From assembly GCF_011745365.1 (NCBI RefSeq), contig NW_024468909.1:186001-250000 (forward strand): DNA of 64,000 nt, in the 5' to 3' direction. The notes under the pieces are model-generated. The model saw only the letters and a program-made list of their open reading frames with translations, was not told the origin of the DNA and did no database searches. Numbering within the stretch: position 1 is the first letter of the stretch; each line of letters opens with the position of its first letter. Positions 23,374-34,586 of this stretch are shown in pieces. A program made the translations under genes and the position numbers. Origin of the DNA: Cryphonectria parasitica EP155 (taxonomy: Eukaryota > Ascomycota > Sordariomycetes > Diaporthales > Cryphonectriaceae).

Positions 23374-24452
23374 GTTCACAGTTGGCTAGAAATATGTAGA
23401 AACTTCATGGGCCATTTCATATTCATAGGCTTTGATGTATTCGTAGTTGAACGGCACTCCTGATCCTACTGTCTCTGTTTTGCATGCTACCTGCACCAGG
23501 ATTTCTTTGTATGCAGCGAGTTCAAGTATCAGCCCATCAAATTTAGGCCATGTGAAGCAGAGTAATAATTTGCTTACCATAGCTTGTATCTCAATACTCA
23601 GATTGTGACCATAACTGTTGTCAGTACAGTAGGGCAAAGAATTCTGAGGCTCTCATCGGGAACCATCTGATCAATATGATTTGAATGGATTTGCTGTTTA
23701 GCTGCTGATGTGGAGGCCAAATGTGTTCTTAAAAACTTCTATCTGCAGCATCTGCTCGTGGTCATATGGTTGGTTTATGACTTCAATGCAGCTATGATGT
23801 GCTCTCATTTCCCCCTAGATCGAAGTAAGTCCTCTCGCAAAGCCCTGCCTTGCCCAGCCAAGTGCCAGGCATAAGTACATAAATATTGTAGTCCTCCATC
23901 CATCACATATCCAAGTAGTTTGAATCATAGATCCTGTGAAGTAACGAGTATCTTCCATTGTCCTTGATACATTTATTGACATGCTTCATGGAACATGAAT
24001 TGAAGTCAACCCATGTATTGATGTACTTTCCGAATAAGGGCTAACAGTGAAGGACCTAGCAGTGGATCTCTGGATTGAAGGTACTCATTTATAGTATTTA
24101 CTGCGCTAGATTCACACAGGTCAATCAACAGTAAGTGCTGCAAGCAGGGTGACAATATTTACCTCCTTCACTGATGCTCACATGAATGGTATTGTCTTCT
24201 GTTGTCAATGACATCAAATCGCCTTATCTCGATTATCTCAAGTGAATATAATATCGATAGTGGGTGGCAGAAACTATATAACAGCAAGCAGTTTTTGGCC
24301 CAAGCCTTTTCCCCAACACAACACACAACAACACACAACAACACAAAATAACACAGAGCAGCATACCACAACATCTTCTGTCAACCTTTGACACTACCAC
24401 TACACCTCTCTGTTTCCTTTGTTGTGTTCAATCCTCCAATATCTATTCAAAA
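23374..24452. other. Intergenic, AT-rich
   Basis: No gene is visible. The segment at 23380-24250 is AT-rich. The end contains an AACAC-type microsatellite just before the next start codon. Confidence 0.55.
24314..24354. repeat. AACAC/ACAACACA microsatellite
   Basis: The tract repeats AACAC and ACAAC units over about 40 bases, about 100 bases before the start codon at 24453. It probably lies in the promoter or 5' leader of that gene. Confidence 0.85.
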
Positions 24453-26065
24453 ATGTCTCCTCGTTCTTCTCCCCACCCTTCCCAGCTTCTGCAGCGTTTT
24501 GGCAAGGCGCTGCATATCCTCCCCACCCCTGCCACCAATCACGAGGAGCAACAAAGCCAGCAGGCCGCCGTCGACAATGAGAACGAGGCCAAGAAGATGC
24601 TTCGTGAGCAGCCCACTATGGCTTCATATCGATCCATCAAGAATATCTTGAAAAGCCGTCTGACGAGACGCGCCGAGCGTGGAGAGAGGCACACCGATGC
24701 CCAACACGTTCTATCTGAACGCGTTCAACCGTAAATAACAAACAATCCTCGTCTTTGTCCACACTGAGTTGGCATTAATAGGAAGATAGTACGCGTCAGA
24801 TCCTGTACCGCGACGTTGACCTCGGTCTGCGTCGCCGCCCGTATAAGCACGTGGTCCCTATCATGGACCTCCTCGACAAGGAAGACAGGGTTTCGAAGTC
24901 CGCTGTCGACGACGCGAGAGCGCACGATGCGTCCAGTGCTAAACGTGACAGCACTTATGAGCGCGCTCTCGACGGCGCTATCATCGGCTGCTGGGAGGGT
25001 CTCCACTATATCGTGGAGATCACCCCCGCTGTCGACGCCGTCGATGGCCAGAATCCGCCGATTGGCCTACGGCCCCAATCTTCCCTGCCTCGAAGCGTCC
25101 TGACCTCGAGCGCCACCCAGGCCACATATATCGGTGCCGCCCTCAGCAAGTCGCCCGTCCTTGATGGCGAGGTGTCTGGGCGCCTATCTTGGTCCGAGGA
25201 CCACAGCGCCACGCGCCAGCCCTCAGGGGAGTCGCTGCGCCAGCTACAGACGAACAGCTCGAGCACGAAGCACCACTCTCGGTCTGGGTCAGGCGCGACA
25301 GCTGTCACCCTGCCGTCGGGCCCAGAGTATGATAGTGACGAGGGCAAGGAGCCTCAGGAGGGCGTCGACAAGATCGAGGCGACGACCAGTCCGTCTCCCA
25401 GTACAGGCACTGGAGTACAGGAGCATGCTGGCAACGCTGGGCGGGGCGGGCAGGCCACCGTCGATAATGAGGAGACCTGGGAAGAGGAGGCGAATATGGG
25501 TGCTGAGACCGTCTCGTCTTAGGAAAACGATGACGGCAGACACGCCCAGTCCTCGCCGACACCCAGGTTCCCTGGACAGGTTAGGTTTCTCGGCAGCCAA
25601 CCCCGTTCCTACGAGGGACGGCTCCGGTATGTCGGCAGCCAGCCCCAGGAGGACCCAGCCACCTCCACAACGGTTCTCAGATCGGACCACCTCTGGCAGT
25701 CCGACTGGGACCAGGAGTTCGCCGCGGACTATCTTGAGGAATACCAAGAGTCCCAACCGGAGCGGCAGGCTGGGCAGCCATCATTTTGGCACAATGATGC
25801 CTATGGCGAGGTGGCCTCCTTTGACGGGCCGCTGTTCGACGAAGAGTTTACGGGCTCGGTATTCTTCCTCGGAACGTTCTCTCAAGAGTCGCCGACAGAG
25901 CCAATCCACTCTGTCGGAGGGTCGCAGACGGAGGTTCTGCGGAAGGCGTTCGAGGATTGCCGGGATGCGGTGCGGCTCGCGAGATGCGACGCCGCTGGCA
26001 AGCGCATGTCGGTGATTCTGGAGGACCCGGAGGAGGACAGCGACGGGGATCTCCAGAGCAATTGA
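24453..26065 (+). CDS. Unrecognised protein; frame continues past an in-frame TAG at 25520
   Basis: Exon 1 (24453-24730) joins exon 2 at 24790 across a 59-nt intron to give 336 residues ending at TAG 25520-25522. The same frame then stays open for another 180 codons to 26065. I do not recognise the family. The N-terminus is polar, with a basic stretch (SRLTRRAERGERH). The best-looking conserved block spans the splice site: RQILYRDVDLGLRRRPYKHVVPIMDLLDKEDRV. The middle is rich in Ser, Thr, Gly and acidic residues and probably disordered. The part after the TAG is compositionally similar, repeats an LGSQP/VGSQP motif (FLGSQPRSYEG, YVGSQPQEDP) and contains aromatic-acidic segments. So either the gene carries a nonsense mutation or an intron removes the TAG, with TCTTAG as acceptor. 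The true end is therefore 25522 or 26065. Confidence 0.5.
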
Positions 26066-29000
26066 AGCCATCGAGCCAATTGATCATGGCTTCAATTGTC
26101 CCTCCAGGAAGAATATCGAGCGTCAAAGGGTGGCGCCGAGATGAACCTAGTGAAGGATACGCTCATGGACGACAACACCGACCATGTAAGCCACATCCTA
26201 CATTCCCTCGACTGAGTAACAGAACACCAACTAACATTTCGACAGGCGTGCACAGACTTTATCCCGCGCTCATGGCAGGTCAGCACCCGTCTGCCTGGGC
26301 GTCATGATCCTGCTGGCCTTCGACCCTCGATAGTGGCAGAACTGAGACTGCAGCCATCGCGCAATGGCCTTGAACACTAGCGATGGAATTTCTGAAGATG
26401 ACCGTCAGCAAGGCTGAAGTATGAATGGATGATATTTGAAGACGATGGAAACGGCATTTTTCGAGTATGATATATTTATGATGAGGATTGAAAATTCCAG
26501 CTTGGGGCAGGAGCACACGAAGAGAACACGAGAAGGAACACTACTGTATCTTAGAGCTTGGATGGTTGCTATCATAGGCAAAAGCCAGGGATGGGGTTGG
26601 CATGACTGCCCCTTCCCATAATTAATGATTTCCACAGCATCAGCTTTGCATTCAACAAAAGAATGGGTGGAACTACTTTGATATGTGTTTCTCAAATGCG
26701 CCTTTTGCTTCATGTTGCTTTCTTCCTTTGGTAACCTGTGGAACAGGCCCAAAAGGTGCTGCTTACCAAAAAATGAGACCTTTGGTTATCGACTGGGACG
26801 GAGGCTTTCAAAGCTCCGAGGCCGAGGAGTGATTGTCTGAGGTGTGGCTACGGGTGCATGTAGTGCCTAGGCGGAGAGAAACTAATGCGAAAACGACTAA
26901 GCCCTTGACTCGCAGGTCGACTGGACGAGAGCTGCAGTTTTCCACTCATTTCAAGGTCTCCTCCTGTTGCTGTTGCGCCATCATTCGATCCAACCAATAC
27001 AACGCGCCGCTCTCGTGCTAAGCTTTCTGGGGAGGAATGGTCACTGCTACAAAACACTGTACTTCGTTGTAGGCTCTCAAGTCCAACAGCTTCCTGCCCT
27101 CGTCCCGACTAGCCCCGAAGAGTGTACCGCTGTGTTCTGTATGAGCACCTGTAACATGACATTACATTAATCCTTTAGGCCATCCCCTGCTCGTTAGGTG
27201 GCAGCGTTGCTGTATGATGGCGCGTGCTCCTTGTACGCAACGACACAACATAATGGCGAGGGCAGCGCCCATTACCATTATGTACACATGCCCACTGGCA
27301 GGCTGACATAATACTGGCAGTGAAGGATCCAGGCTCCACGGGTTCGCGTTCTCGATTGATACGAAATCGGCATTGGGTCACATCAGTACATAGCATATCT
27401 CACGAAGACGGTTACAATTATTGTATATGAAAGCTAGATCATCGCAACAACGATGGGTGATAGGGATGAGCGGTGGTAGGCGCTGTTCGGAAGGTCCGTA
27501 TGCGACAAGAAAATCCGAGGTTACTGGAGATTGAAGATCCGTGAGATTGGAATCTCGGCCCTGTAGATCCATCCATCCCATGCAATCCATCTCAGCGCAA
27601 GGGAAGCCGAGGGCCCCTAATGCGGCTGGGTAACTTCCGCTTTGACCTCACGAATTCCGCTGGCCTATCTGACACGATATCCTGGACCGATTTCAATGTC
27701 GACGATCTTTGCATTGTGTTGAAAGCGAAGTTTAGGTCCGAGTGATTCATATATTTATTTCTCTGTACACCACATATGCTCGCTGGGCTACGACACGTGA
27801 GGAGGAAATCACTGCCAGATACAAGCCCCCCTATTTCTGTAAACGTGGCTGTGGCTGTTCATGCGAGCTTAAGTAAGTACTGAAGTACTCAAAGTAAGCA
27901 CTTGGAGAGAGGTACAGTACCACGTAGCAGCTCGCACGTCGATTGCCTTGCATGAAATAAGGTTGAGATGATACTGTCAACAGCATTTTTTTTGCAAATT
28001 TTCTGAAGCGACAATCGTGCTCCTGGGGGCAGCAGCCTACGGTACCTGGTTGGCTGCCATAAAGTCTTCTTCCCATCCATTAGACCGCTTTTGAGACAGA
28101 CTTGGCAGATCCTTGGCGGAGAATCCTTGCTGCAGTGGTCAGCCTGGTCATTTATTACAGTCGTCAGCTCTTGAAGTCTGTTCTTTGTTCCCTGTAGATA
28201 AACTTTTCTTTTGTCTTACTCTCTTCCGTGATAAATGTACAAGTTCAATTCCAGATACTGATTGCATATCCTGCAAAAATTCATCATAATTTTATGAAGG
28301 TGAACTCTAAAAGATGTACCCAATATGGTCTTGTAAGATACAACACAAACACTGTCAGCCTGAAAGGGGCCAGTGAAGCTGCACTGTCAGATTTGGCCCC
28401 ACTGAAGAAAGCTGAGGTGCAGTGATAAATCCCACTACTGTACAAGTGACACTGGCAAGGGAAGGGGCCGACACGCTGGCAGAGAGGCATGGGCTAGGGT
28501 TCCGTCAAGTGGGACTCTTGTTGCTAATAACGGCCTGTCTCCAAATCTCAGCCTCAGCAGGTTCAATTGCTTTGTCTTAGTGCCCAACCCATTCCCCTTA
28601 GCCCCCTCTCTCCTTAAACCGCCTACACTTAGGCTGCTATTAGCCTGTTTGCCCGCCATTTCGTATCGTCAGCTGCACCAAGTTTTGCCTTTCCCTCCTC
28701 ATTTTCTTCGCTCATCCGCTTGCAGTCTTTTCCACCCCACGTCCACACGCGATCCTGCCCTTCTCCGCAAGGCTCTCAGTCCTGTCAACCTCGTCCTTTC
28801 CTTGTCGACAAGGGGACAGTGTATTCGCACGCGTCCACCAACCTGCGAATCCTCGACGAAAATCCCTCCCGTCACCACAGTGGCCTTGTGTCGTGTGACT
28901 GGTTACTCGTCGGAACCCCTGGATCTCTCCTCTCTGGATAAGTGTGACAAGAGGGCATAGATTTGGGCGTGACGATCTCAGAGGCAACAAGGCCAAAAAC

Positions 29001-29184
29001 ACGACCCAGCTGGATCGATTTGGCCGTTGCTGTTGTCGTCGCCTCGTGATTTCCCCCCGGATAGTCCAGTGTAAAGGTCCAACACCCACGCAAATCAATC
29101 GAGGACGACCAGAGTCCTCGCGATCCGGCACCAAGATCGATCGACGATATCTTCTTTGAGGCTTTGCCCATATTCTGTCAACAG
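26066..29184. other. Long stretch without a recognisable gene (3.1 kb)
   Basis: Only short frames, none with a motif or a convincing splice partner. The last 600 bases are pyrimidine-rich and probably hold the promoter and leader of the PAP2 gene. Confidence 0.55.
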
Positions 29185-30811
29185 ATGCTCGGTGCCCCCT
29201 TCGAGACTGCAATTCGCACCACTTCTGTCGTCGAGACAATGGCCGACAATGGCGCCCCAAGCGATGACTGGCATCCGCACGTCTTCCGCATGCCTGACTG
29301 GGTCGAGCCCGTGGTATGTGTGAACAAAAACCATCATTAACCTACTTCCCTGTGTCTTGGGAAACCTTACTAATTGGCGTCCTTTCCCTTCTTCCAGCTC
29401 ATCGTCTCGATCCTCTTCACCTCCATGTATTTGACCCGGGCGAAAGACTACTCTATACTTGGTGGCAGCAAGAGTCCTGGCTATTCTCCCATAGCAGGCT
29501 CTCCGACATCCCTCTCCCCACGATCTTCCTTCGACAGCGATCCGCAGACCCGACGGGGCTTCAACTCGGAATACCCCTCCAAGACCCGCCGTGTCTTGGG
29601 AATATGGACAGTCCGGACCCCCAACTCTTCGCGCTTTGCCCGCCATATCCACTCGCGCATCCTGCAGAAGTTCCCTTTCCTGGTGGAGATGTTCTACTGG
29701 GCCCTGCAGTTCTTCTTCTACCGACTCACGGCCTACGCGGCCGCGGTGTACTACGGCGGGAGCAAGCAGATGTGGGACGTCGCGCAGGAACATGCGCTTG
29801 CGATCCTCGAGCTCGAGACCTACATATTTGGGAGGACTGCTCTGACGGGAACTTCAAGGTGGATCGAGTGGAATGTTCAGCAGTGGTTCCTCACAGGCGC
29901 AAGAGCTGGTGACTGGCGCGGTACCTTTCTCACCGTCCTCAACCGCTCCTACGCCCTCATCCACATCCCCGGCACTGTAGGGTAAGTCGTGATTATTGTT
30001 CTTTATCGCTCTCCGCCACTGCCCATCATCCCAGCCCCTGAAGCCGCCACGCATGCTGATCTCAAAACACAGTTTCATCGCATTCTACTACTACATGTCG
30101 CCGACCTTCTCACGCTTCGCCATCGCCCGCCGGACCATGACTCTGTGCAACCTCTTCGCCTTCGTGGTGTTCATCTTCTACCCTTGCATGCCGCCGCGTC
30201 TGCTTCCCATGGAGTACGGCTTTATCGACACCGTTAACGGAGAGGATGCTACCTCTGTCTGGATGAGCGGCAACTTCGTCAACCGTCTGGCGGCCATGCC
30301 TAGCATGCACTTTGGCTATGCCTTTTGTATCGGGTGCGTCTTCATGTATGAGAGCGCTGCCCTCAGTGGAGCGAAACAAATGTACCGGCGATTCGGCAAG
30401 ACCCGGAACCCCAGCGAGACTTGGCTTCCGGTGCCGGGCGCGGACGAGGAGAACCTGAACGCTTCCCCCAACCACATCAGCCTCGAGCAGCCCGGCAGCG
30501 GCGGCAGCAGCACCATCAACACCACTAGCAGCAGCAGCGAGCGTTCCGTCCCATCGCGCATTGCCTTCTTCGCATTTGGTGTGTGGTATCCCCTCTGGGT
30601 GCTGCTGACTATTATCGCGACGGCGAACCACTATCTCATGGATGCCATGGTGGCCTCTCTGGTGGTCGTCATGGCCTTCACCTGCAACCGGATCCTGATG
30701 AACTTCCTACCGCTCGAGGATCTGCTGCTGTGGGCATGGAGGCTGGAGAAGCCAGTGCCCACTACTGGCATGCGACGGAGACGCCCCTTGGCACGAAGCG
30801 CTTTGTATTGA
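29185..30811 (+). CDS. PAP2-superfamily membrane protein, Aur1/inositolphosphotransferase-like
   Basis: Three exons (29185-29313, 29398-29981, 30073-30811) encode 483 residues. An in-frame ATG at 29239 (MADNGAPSDD) is an alternative start. The protein has several membrane segments: VLIVSILFTSMYLT, EMFYWALQFFFYRLTAYAAAVYY, FIAFYYYMSP, LCNLFAFVVFIFYPCMPPRL, FFAFGVWYPLWVLLTIIAT and ASLVVVMAF. Between them lie the PAP2 catalytic motifs NRLAAMPSMHFGYAF (Ser-x-His type) and ATANHYLMDAMVA (His-x-x-x-Asp). These are the Aur1-like variants that transfer inositol phosphate or hydrolyse lipid phosphates. A 90-residue Ser-rich insert separates the two motifs. It is not the canonical essential Aur1 on the features I can see, so the substrate is open. 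The gene has a long 5' pyrimidine-rich upstream region. Confidence 0.8.
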
Positions 30812-31432
30812 GAGGAAGAAGAGACGAAGTGCAACATAAAAACAAAACAAAATGAAGGATTCGTGATCCATGGATTTCGGAACCTTATTATATGAAGGTA
30901 TCAGATTATGTAGCATGGACTTGACTTGTATGTGAGGGTTCAGCGCCGTGTCACATATTTTGATTATATGAATTTTACAGCATAATAATGTTCAATTTGT
31001 TATTTGTCATTTGTCTAGACGACGGTTGTATTGAGTCCAAATTTTTTCGATTTTACATAAATGCCAGCGACATTCATCGATTGCGTTATCAACAAAATCG
31101 TACGTTGGCACCCCCTGTGGTCTTAAAAAGTAGAACCCGTCCGCAACCATACGTCATGAGTCAGTTACAAGCTCGTCTTTATCATGAAATCTTTGGGTGC
31201 GCAATTTCCAAGCTCTCCCTCGGTACAGAACATAAAGCTGCCCTGCTACATCAATTTTACTTCACTCTTGTCCCACCTCCTCCCTTCATTCTTTCCAGGT
31301 TTCACTGCAACTTTTAACATCCATTACTCCAAAAAAAACAAAAAAAAGAAGGGAAAACGAGAAAATAAATTATCATCAACAACTGAGACCTAGTTTGGCT
31401 CTCGCCTTCTTACATTCATCACGACCGCAACG
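30812..31432. other. Intergenic, AT-rich
   Basis: AT-rich DNA with A-rich runs at 31330-31375. It holds the 3' end of the PAP2 gene and the promoter of the oxidoreductase starting at 31433. No gene is visible. Confidence 0.55.
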
Positions 31433-32521
31433 ATGGCGGACAACGCATGGCCCAAGACAATGCGCGCCTGGACATTCGATGGCGCCACCCCTTCCCTTGC
31501 CAAAGCACTCCATCTCGAGGAGCAGGCCGCACCGCCCCCCAAGTCGCTGTTCTCCCCACAGGCCATTCTCGTCGAGGTCCTGTACATGGCGGTCAACCCA
31601 GCTGACTACAAGGTGGCGAGCCTAGGCATCCTCGCCCGGACCCTCATGTCGCCACCAGCACACCCAGGCATGGACTACTCAGGGCGCGTAGTCGTGGCTG
31701 GCGAGGCCGCGGCCGCCGACTACCGCCCTGGCCAGCTGGTCTTTGGGCGCATCGAGCCGAACAAGTACGGCACGCTGGGGCAGTACATCATCGTCAAGAA
31801 CGGCGATGGCCTGGCACGCGTCCCGAGTGGTCTCGAGAACAAGATGGCGGAGATGGCGGCTGTGGGGACGTGCGGGCTGACGGCGGTGCAGACGATACGG
31901 CCGTATCTTCCCAAGGAGGAAGGCAAGGACGGCAAGAAGAGCGCGCCCAAGGTCTTTATCAATGGTGGGAGTGGCGGGACGGGCACGTATGGGATCCAGG
32001 TAGCCAAGGCGCTCGGGTGCCATGTCACGGTGAGCTGTTCTGGCAGCAGCGCGCAGCTGTGCCAGGAGCTGGGCGCGGACGAGGTGATTGACTACAAGAC
32101 GCAGGATATCAGTGCGGTGTTGAAGGCCAAGGGGCAGCAGCCCGAGTTCAGTGTGGTGGTGGACAATGTTGGGATCACGCCCTCGGAGCAGCAAGATCTC
32201 TATATCGCTGCCAATAGCTTCCTGAGACCCGACGGCACCTTTGTTCACGTTGGCGGTGGGGTGAGCATGGGGCAGGTCAAGTCTGCGATGAAGAGGACGC
32301 TGGTGCCAGGGTTTCTGGGAGGAGGAAAGCGGCAGTTCAAGATGATCCTGACCCAGCAGAGCCATGCCGATCTGGAGACGATTGCGGGTTGGATGGAGGC
32401 GGGCAAGGTGAAAAGCGTCATGGACGAGGTCTTCACGTTTGAGAATGCCCCCAAGGCATATGAGAAGCTTGAGACCGGAAGAGCCAAGGGCAAGATCGTG
32501 GTTCAGGTTGGGGGAAGCTGA
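31433..32521 (+). CDS. Medium-chain dehydrogenase/reductase, quinone-oxidoreductase/enoyl-reductase type
   Basis: A single intronless frame of 362 residues starts MADNAWPKTMRAWTFDG. The N-terminal GroES-like domain shows AILVEVLYMAVNPADYK and HPGMDYSGRVV. The NADPH-binding domain has VFINGGSGGTGTYGIQVAKALGCHV, then LGADEVIDYKTQDI and VVDNVG. The C-terminus ends AYEKLETGRAKGKIVVQV. No structural or catalytic zinc Cys cluster is present, so this is a zinc-independent MDR (zeta-crystallin/QOR or trans-enoyl reductase class) reducing an enone or quinone with NADPH in the cytosol. Its stop lies 83 bases from the stop of the convergent FAD oxidase, which may lead to overlapping transcripts. The physiological substrate cannot be predicted. 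Confidence 0.9.
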   Translation: MADNAWPKTMRAWTFDGATPSLAKALHLEEQAAPPPKSLFSPQAILVEVLYMAVNPADYKVASLGILARTLMSPPAHPGMDYSGRVVVAGEAAAADYRPGQLVFGRIEPNKYGTLGQYIIVKNGDGLARVPSGLENKMAEMAAVGTCGLTAVQTIRPYLPKEEGKDGKKSAPKVFINGGSGGTGTYGIQVAKALGCHVTVSCSGSSAQLCQELGADEVIDYKTQDISAVLKAKGQQPEFSVVVDNVGITPSEQQDLYIAANSFLRPDGTFVHVGGGVSMGQVKSAMKRTLVPGFLGGGKRQFKMILTQQSHADLETIAGWMEAGKVKSVMDEVFTFENAPKAYEKLETGRAKGKIVVQVGGS

Positions 32522-32604
32522 GCTCATAGGAGGACATCGTCGCTCGGCCACACAGCATACCACGTGCGATAGGGCCTTCTTTAGAGATTTAATATACACG
32601 ACCC

Positions 32605-34173
32605 TCACTTAATCAAGTTCAACCCTATGGTCAAGTTTGATCCATGGTGTATTCCCAGGCGAGCTCTCGTTGTTTCGCAACGGCACGGGACGTTTACACC
32701 AGTCTCATCAAGGGACACGCCCTCCATCACCATCCTAGCGACAGCCTTGGCGGACAGGAACGTCAACGCATTCCCGCCACCATTGAAGCCGGCGAGGATC
32801 CACTGGTTCTCCTTGCCAGGCACCTTTCCAACGTGTGGCTGGCCATCTGGAGTACTTCCCATGACTGTAGATGTTTGTAAGCTGGAGATTCGTCAAGGGG
32901 AAAAGATAAGGAACAAAAATCAAAAACTAGAACAGGCTATCTGGTACTTACTACCGGTCCAAATACTCTCGGCTCTTGAACCACTGTCTTGCCACCCTTT
33001 AAAGTTCCTCTGCATGTATCCGTCGAAATAACCAGCCTGGATCACAGGGTCAAAGAGAGTGGAATCGTCCACTGTGTTATACCATAATTCCCTCTTCTCT
33101 TCGTAGATCCACTTGGCTCCTCCCACCACAATACCGCCATCTGGTCGAGGGTTCAAGTAGTCGACTGTCTCGAGGACAGGGTCTAGGCCGAATTCCAGGT
33201 TGTATGTGTGGCTGAGGTGAGGAAACACGGGCTCGATCCCATCCTCCGCGGCCAGGTGCGCTGCCGTCCCTTTGTAAGGGGTGATGATCCCGTGGTACTC
33301 AGGCAAAAGAGCTGCCGTGTAAGCGTTGGTAGCAAACACGACTTTCTTGGCCTTGACGACCCCTCGTGGAGTGTGGACCAAGGTCACCCCGTCACTGCCG
33401 TCATCCAGCTTCAGCACGGGCGTCTCTGTCTGGACGTTCAAGGAAGCGTTCTTGGCCATTGCCCTCTCGAGCAGCGCTGTCACGAATTTATAGGGCCACA
33501 ACGAACAGCACGGCGAGCTGACAGCGCACCGAGCGCCCTTGACGCTCGTCAGCCCCTCTGCGAACTCAGGCCCGACCAAGTCTCTGTCCCTGGTCCACTG
33601 GTCGCCGCGGTCGAGAGCTTCCCTGAACGAAGCCTCCACCTCTCGGGCTTCGCTCTCCAAGTTGAAGACGTCATAGCTGCGACGTATCTCGAACTCACAA
33701 GCAATCTTCTCCTTTTCTACGACGTCCTTGAGAGCGTAGATGTGGTCTTGCACAAAACGAGCGTACTCGTCGGCAGATGCAGGGCCATACTTGGCTATAT
33801 ACCCCAAAATACTGGCTGTCTTCATTTTGACGTGGCCTCCATTGCGTCCCGTGGCACCGGAGCAGGTCTGACGGGCCTCGAGAAGGAGGATCTGTGGTGG
33901 ATCTGGCGTGCTGCAAAGGTGATGACTGGGAGACCATAACGATGAGGTTAGCTGATAGGGAACCCCCATGACTTGATCGATAGATGGGTGAGATGGGTTC
34001 AATTACACGACAGAGACCCCTGCTATTCCGGCTCCAATGACCACAATATCGCTGATGCTAGGGAGCTCCTCGGTCGACCTGTAGGAGTCGAGGTGGTGGC
34101 GCTCGCTCTGCCAGTACGAGAGCGTGGGGTTTGGCACTGGCAGCATTCCAGGGTTATTGTAGTTGGCACTCAT
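32605..34173 (-). CDS. FAD-dependent oxidoreductase of the DAO family
   Basis: Three exons (34173-34007, 33925-32952, 32864-32605) give 466 residues. The N-terminus resembles fungal DadA/PuuB-like oxidases (PNPTLSYWQSE), followed by the FAD motif DIVVIGAGIAGVSVVHHL, with the last Val codon split by intron 1. Next come ILLLEARQTCSGATGRNGGH, SSPCCSLWPYKFVTAL, VVFATNAYTAALLP, GGIVVGGA and, after intron 2, the second FAD-binding part GWILAGFNGGGN-like (NQWILAGFNGGGNALTFL). Such enzymes oxidise amines or D-amino acids with release of hydrogen peroxide. No peroxisomal SKL signal is seen; the end reads LTIGLNLIK. The gene is convergent with the MDR gene. The exact amine substrate is not deducible. 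Confidence 0.88.
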
Positions 34174-34586
34174 TTTTTTTCTTTCTCCTTTTCGTTGCAC
34201 TCGAGATCAAGACATTTATGCTCTGGAATGAGACAAGTTTTCTGGTTTAGAAGTATCCGCGAGTCGCTGAAACCCCTTGGGCTTCGGGCTTCGTTTGAGG
34301 TTGAAATATTAATTAAGTGGTGTGTTGTACAATCGATGGAGCACTCACGCACGTCATTGCCCGCAAAGTTATTGGCTTACACTGCTGCAGCGACACTCTG
34401 CAATTTCCAAGCATCTGCGCTGCAAACATTACGCCGTCTTACCGCATACCACAGTGGGGGGGACTCCATGCAGCGTTCTGCATAGGAAGTCCGAAACAGC
34501 GATAAGAGCATCTCTTTTCAGTGAATTGTTTCGTAAAGGCAGGACTTTGTACATACCCATACAACACTGGCCATGTTATAACAAAC
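34174..34586. other. Intergenic between two minus-strand genes
   Basis: 413 bases upstream of the FAD oxidase start and downstream of the large gene at 34587. No gene is visible. Confidence 0.5.

Noticed and set aside
24731..24789. Alternative acceptor of the first intron at TTAATAG instead of AGATAG
   Set aside because: It would shift into a frame without protein-like features; the AGATAG acceptor gives the continuous RQILYRDVDLGLRRRPY block.
9680..25522. Idea that TAG is read as an amino acid in this organism
   Set aside because: Several intact genes here end at TAG where the family ends (ACS permease, cyclase, GH78), so TAG is a normal stop.
31679..32608. Minus-strand open frame of 309 codons opposite the MDR gene
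   Set aside because: It is the antisense shadow of a clearly coding, GC-rich gene; its translation shows no family features.
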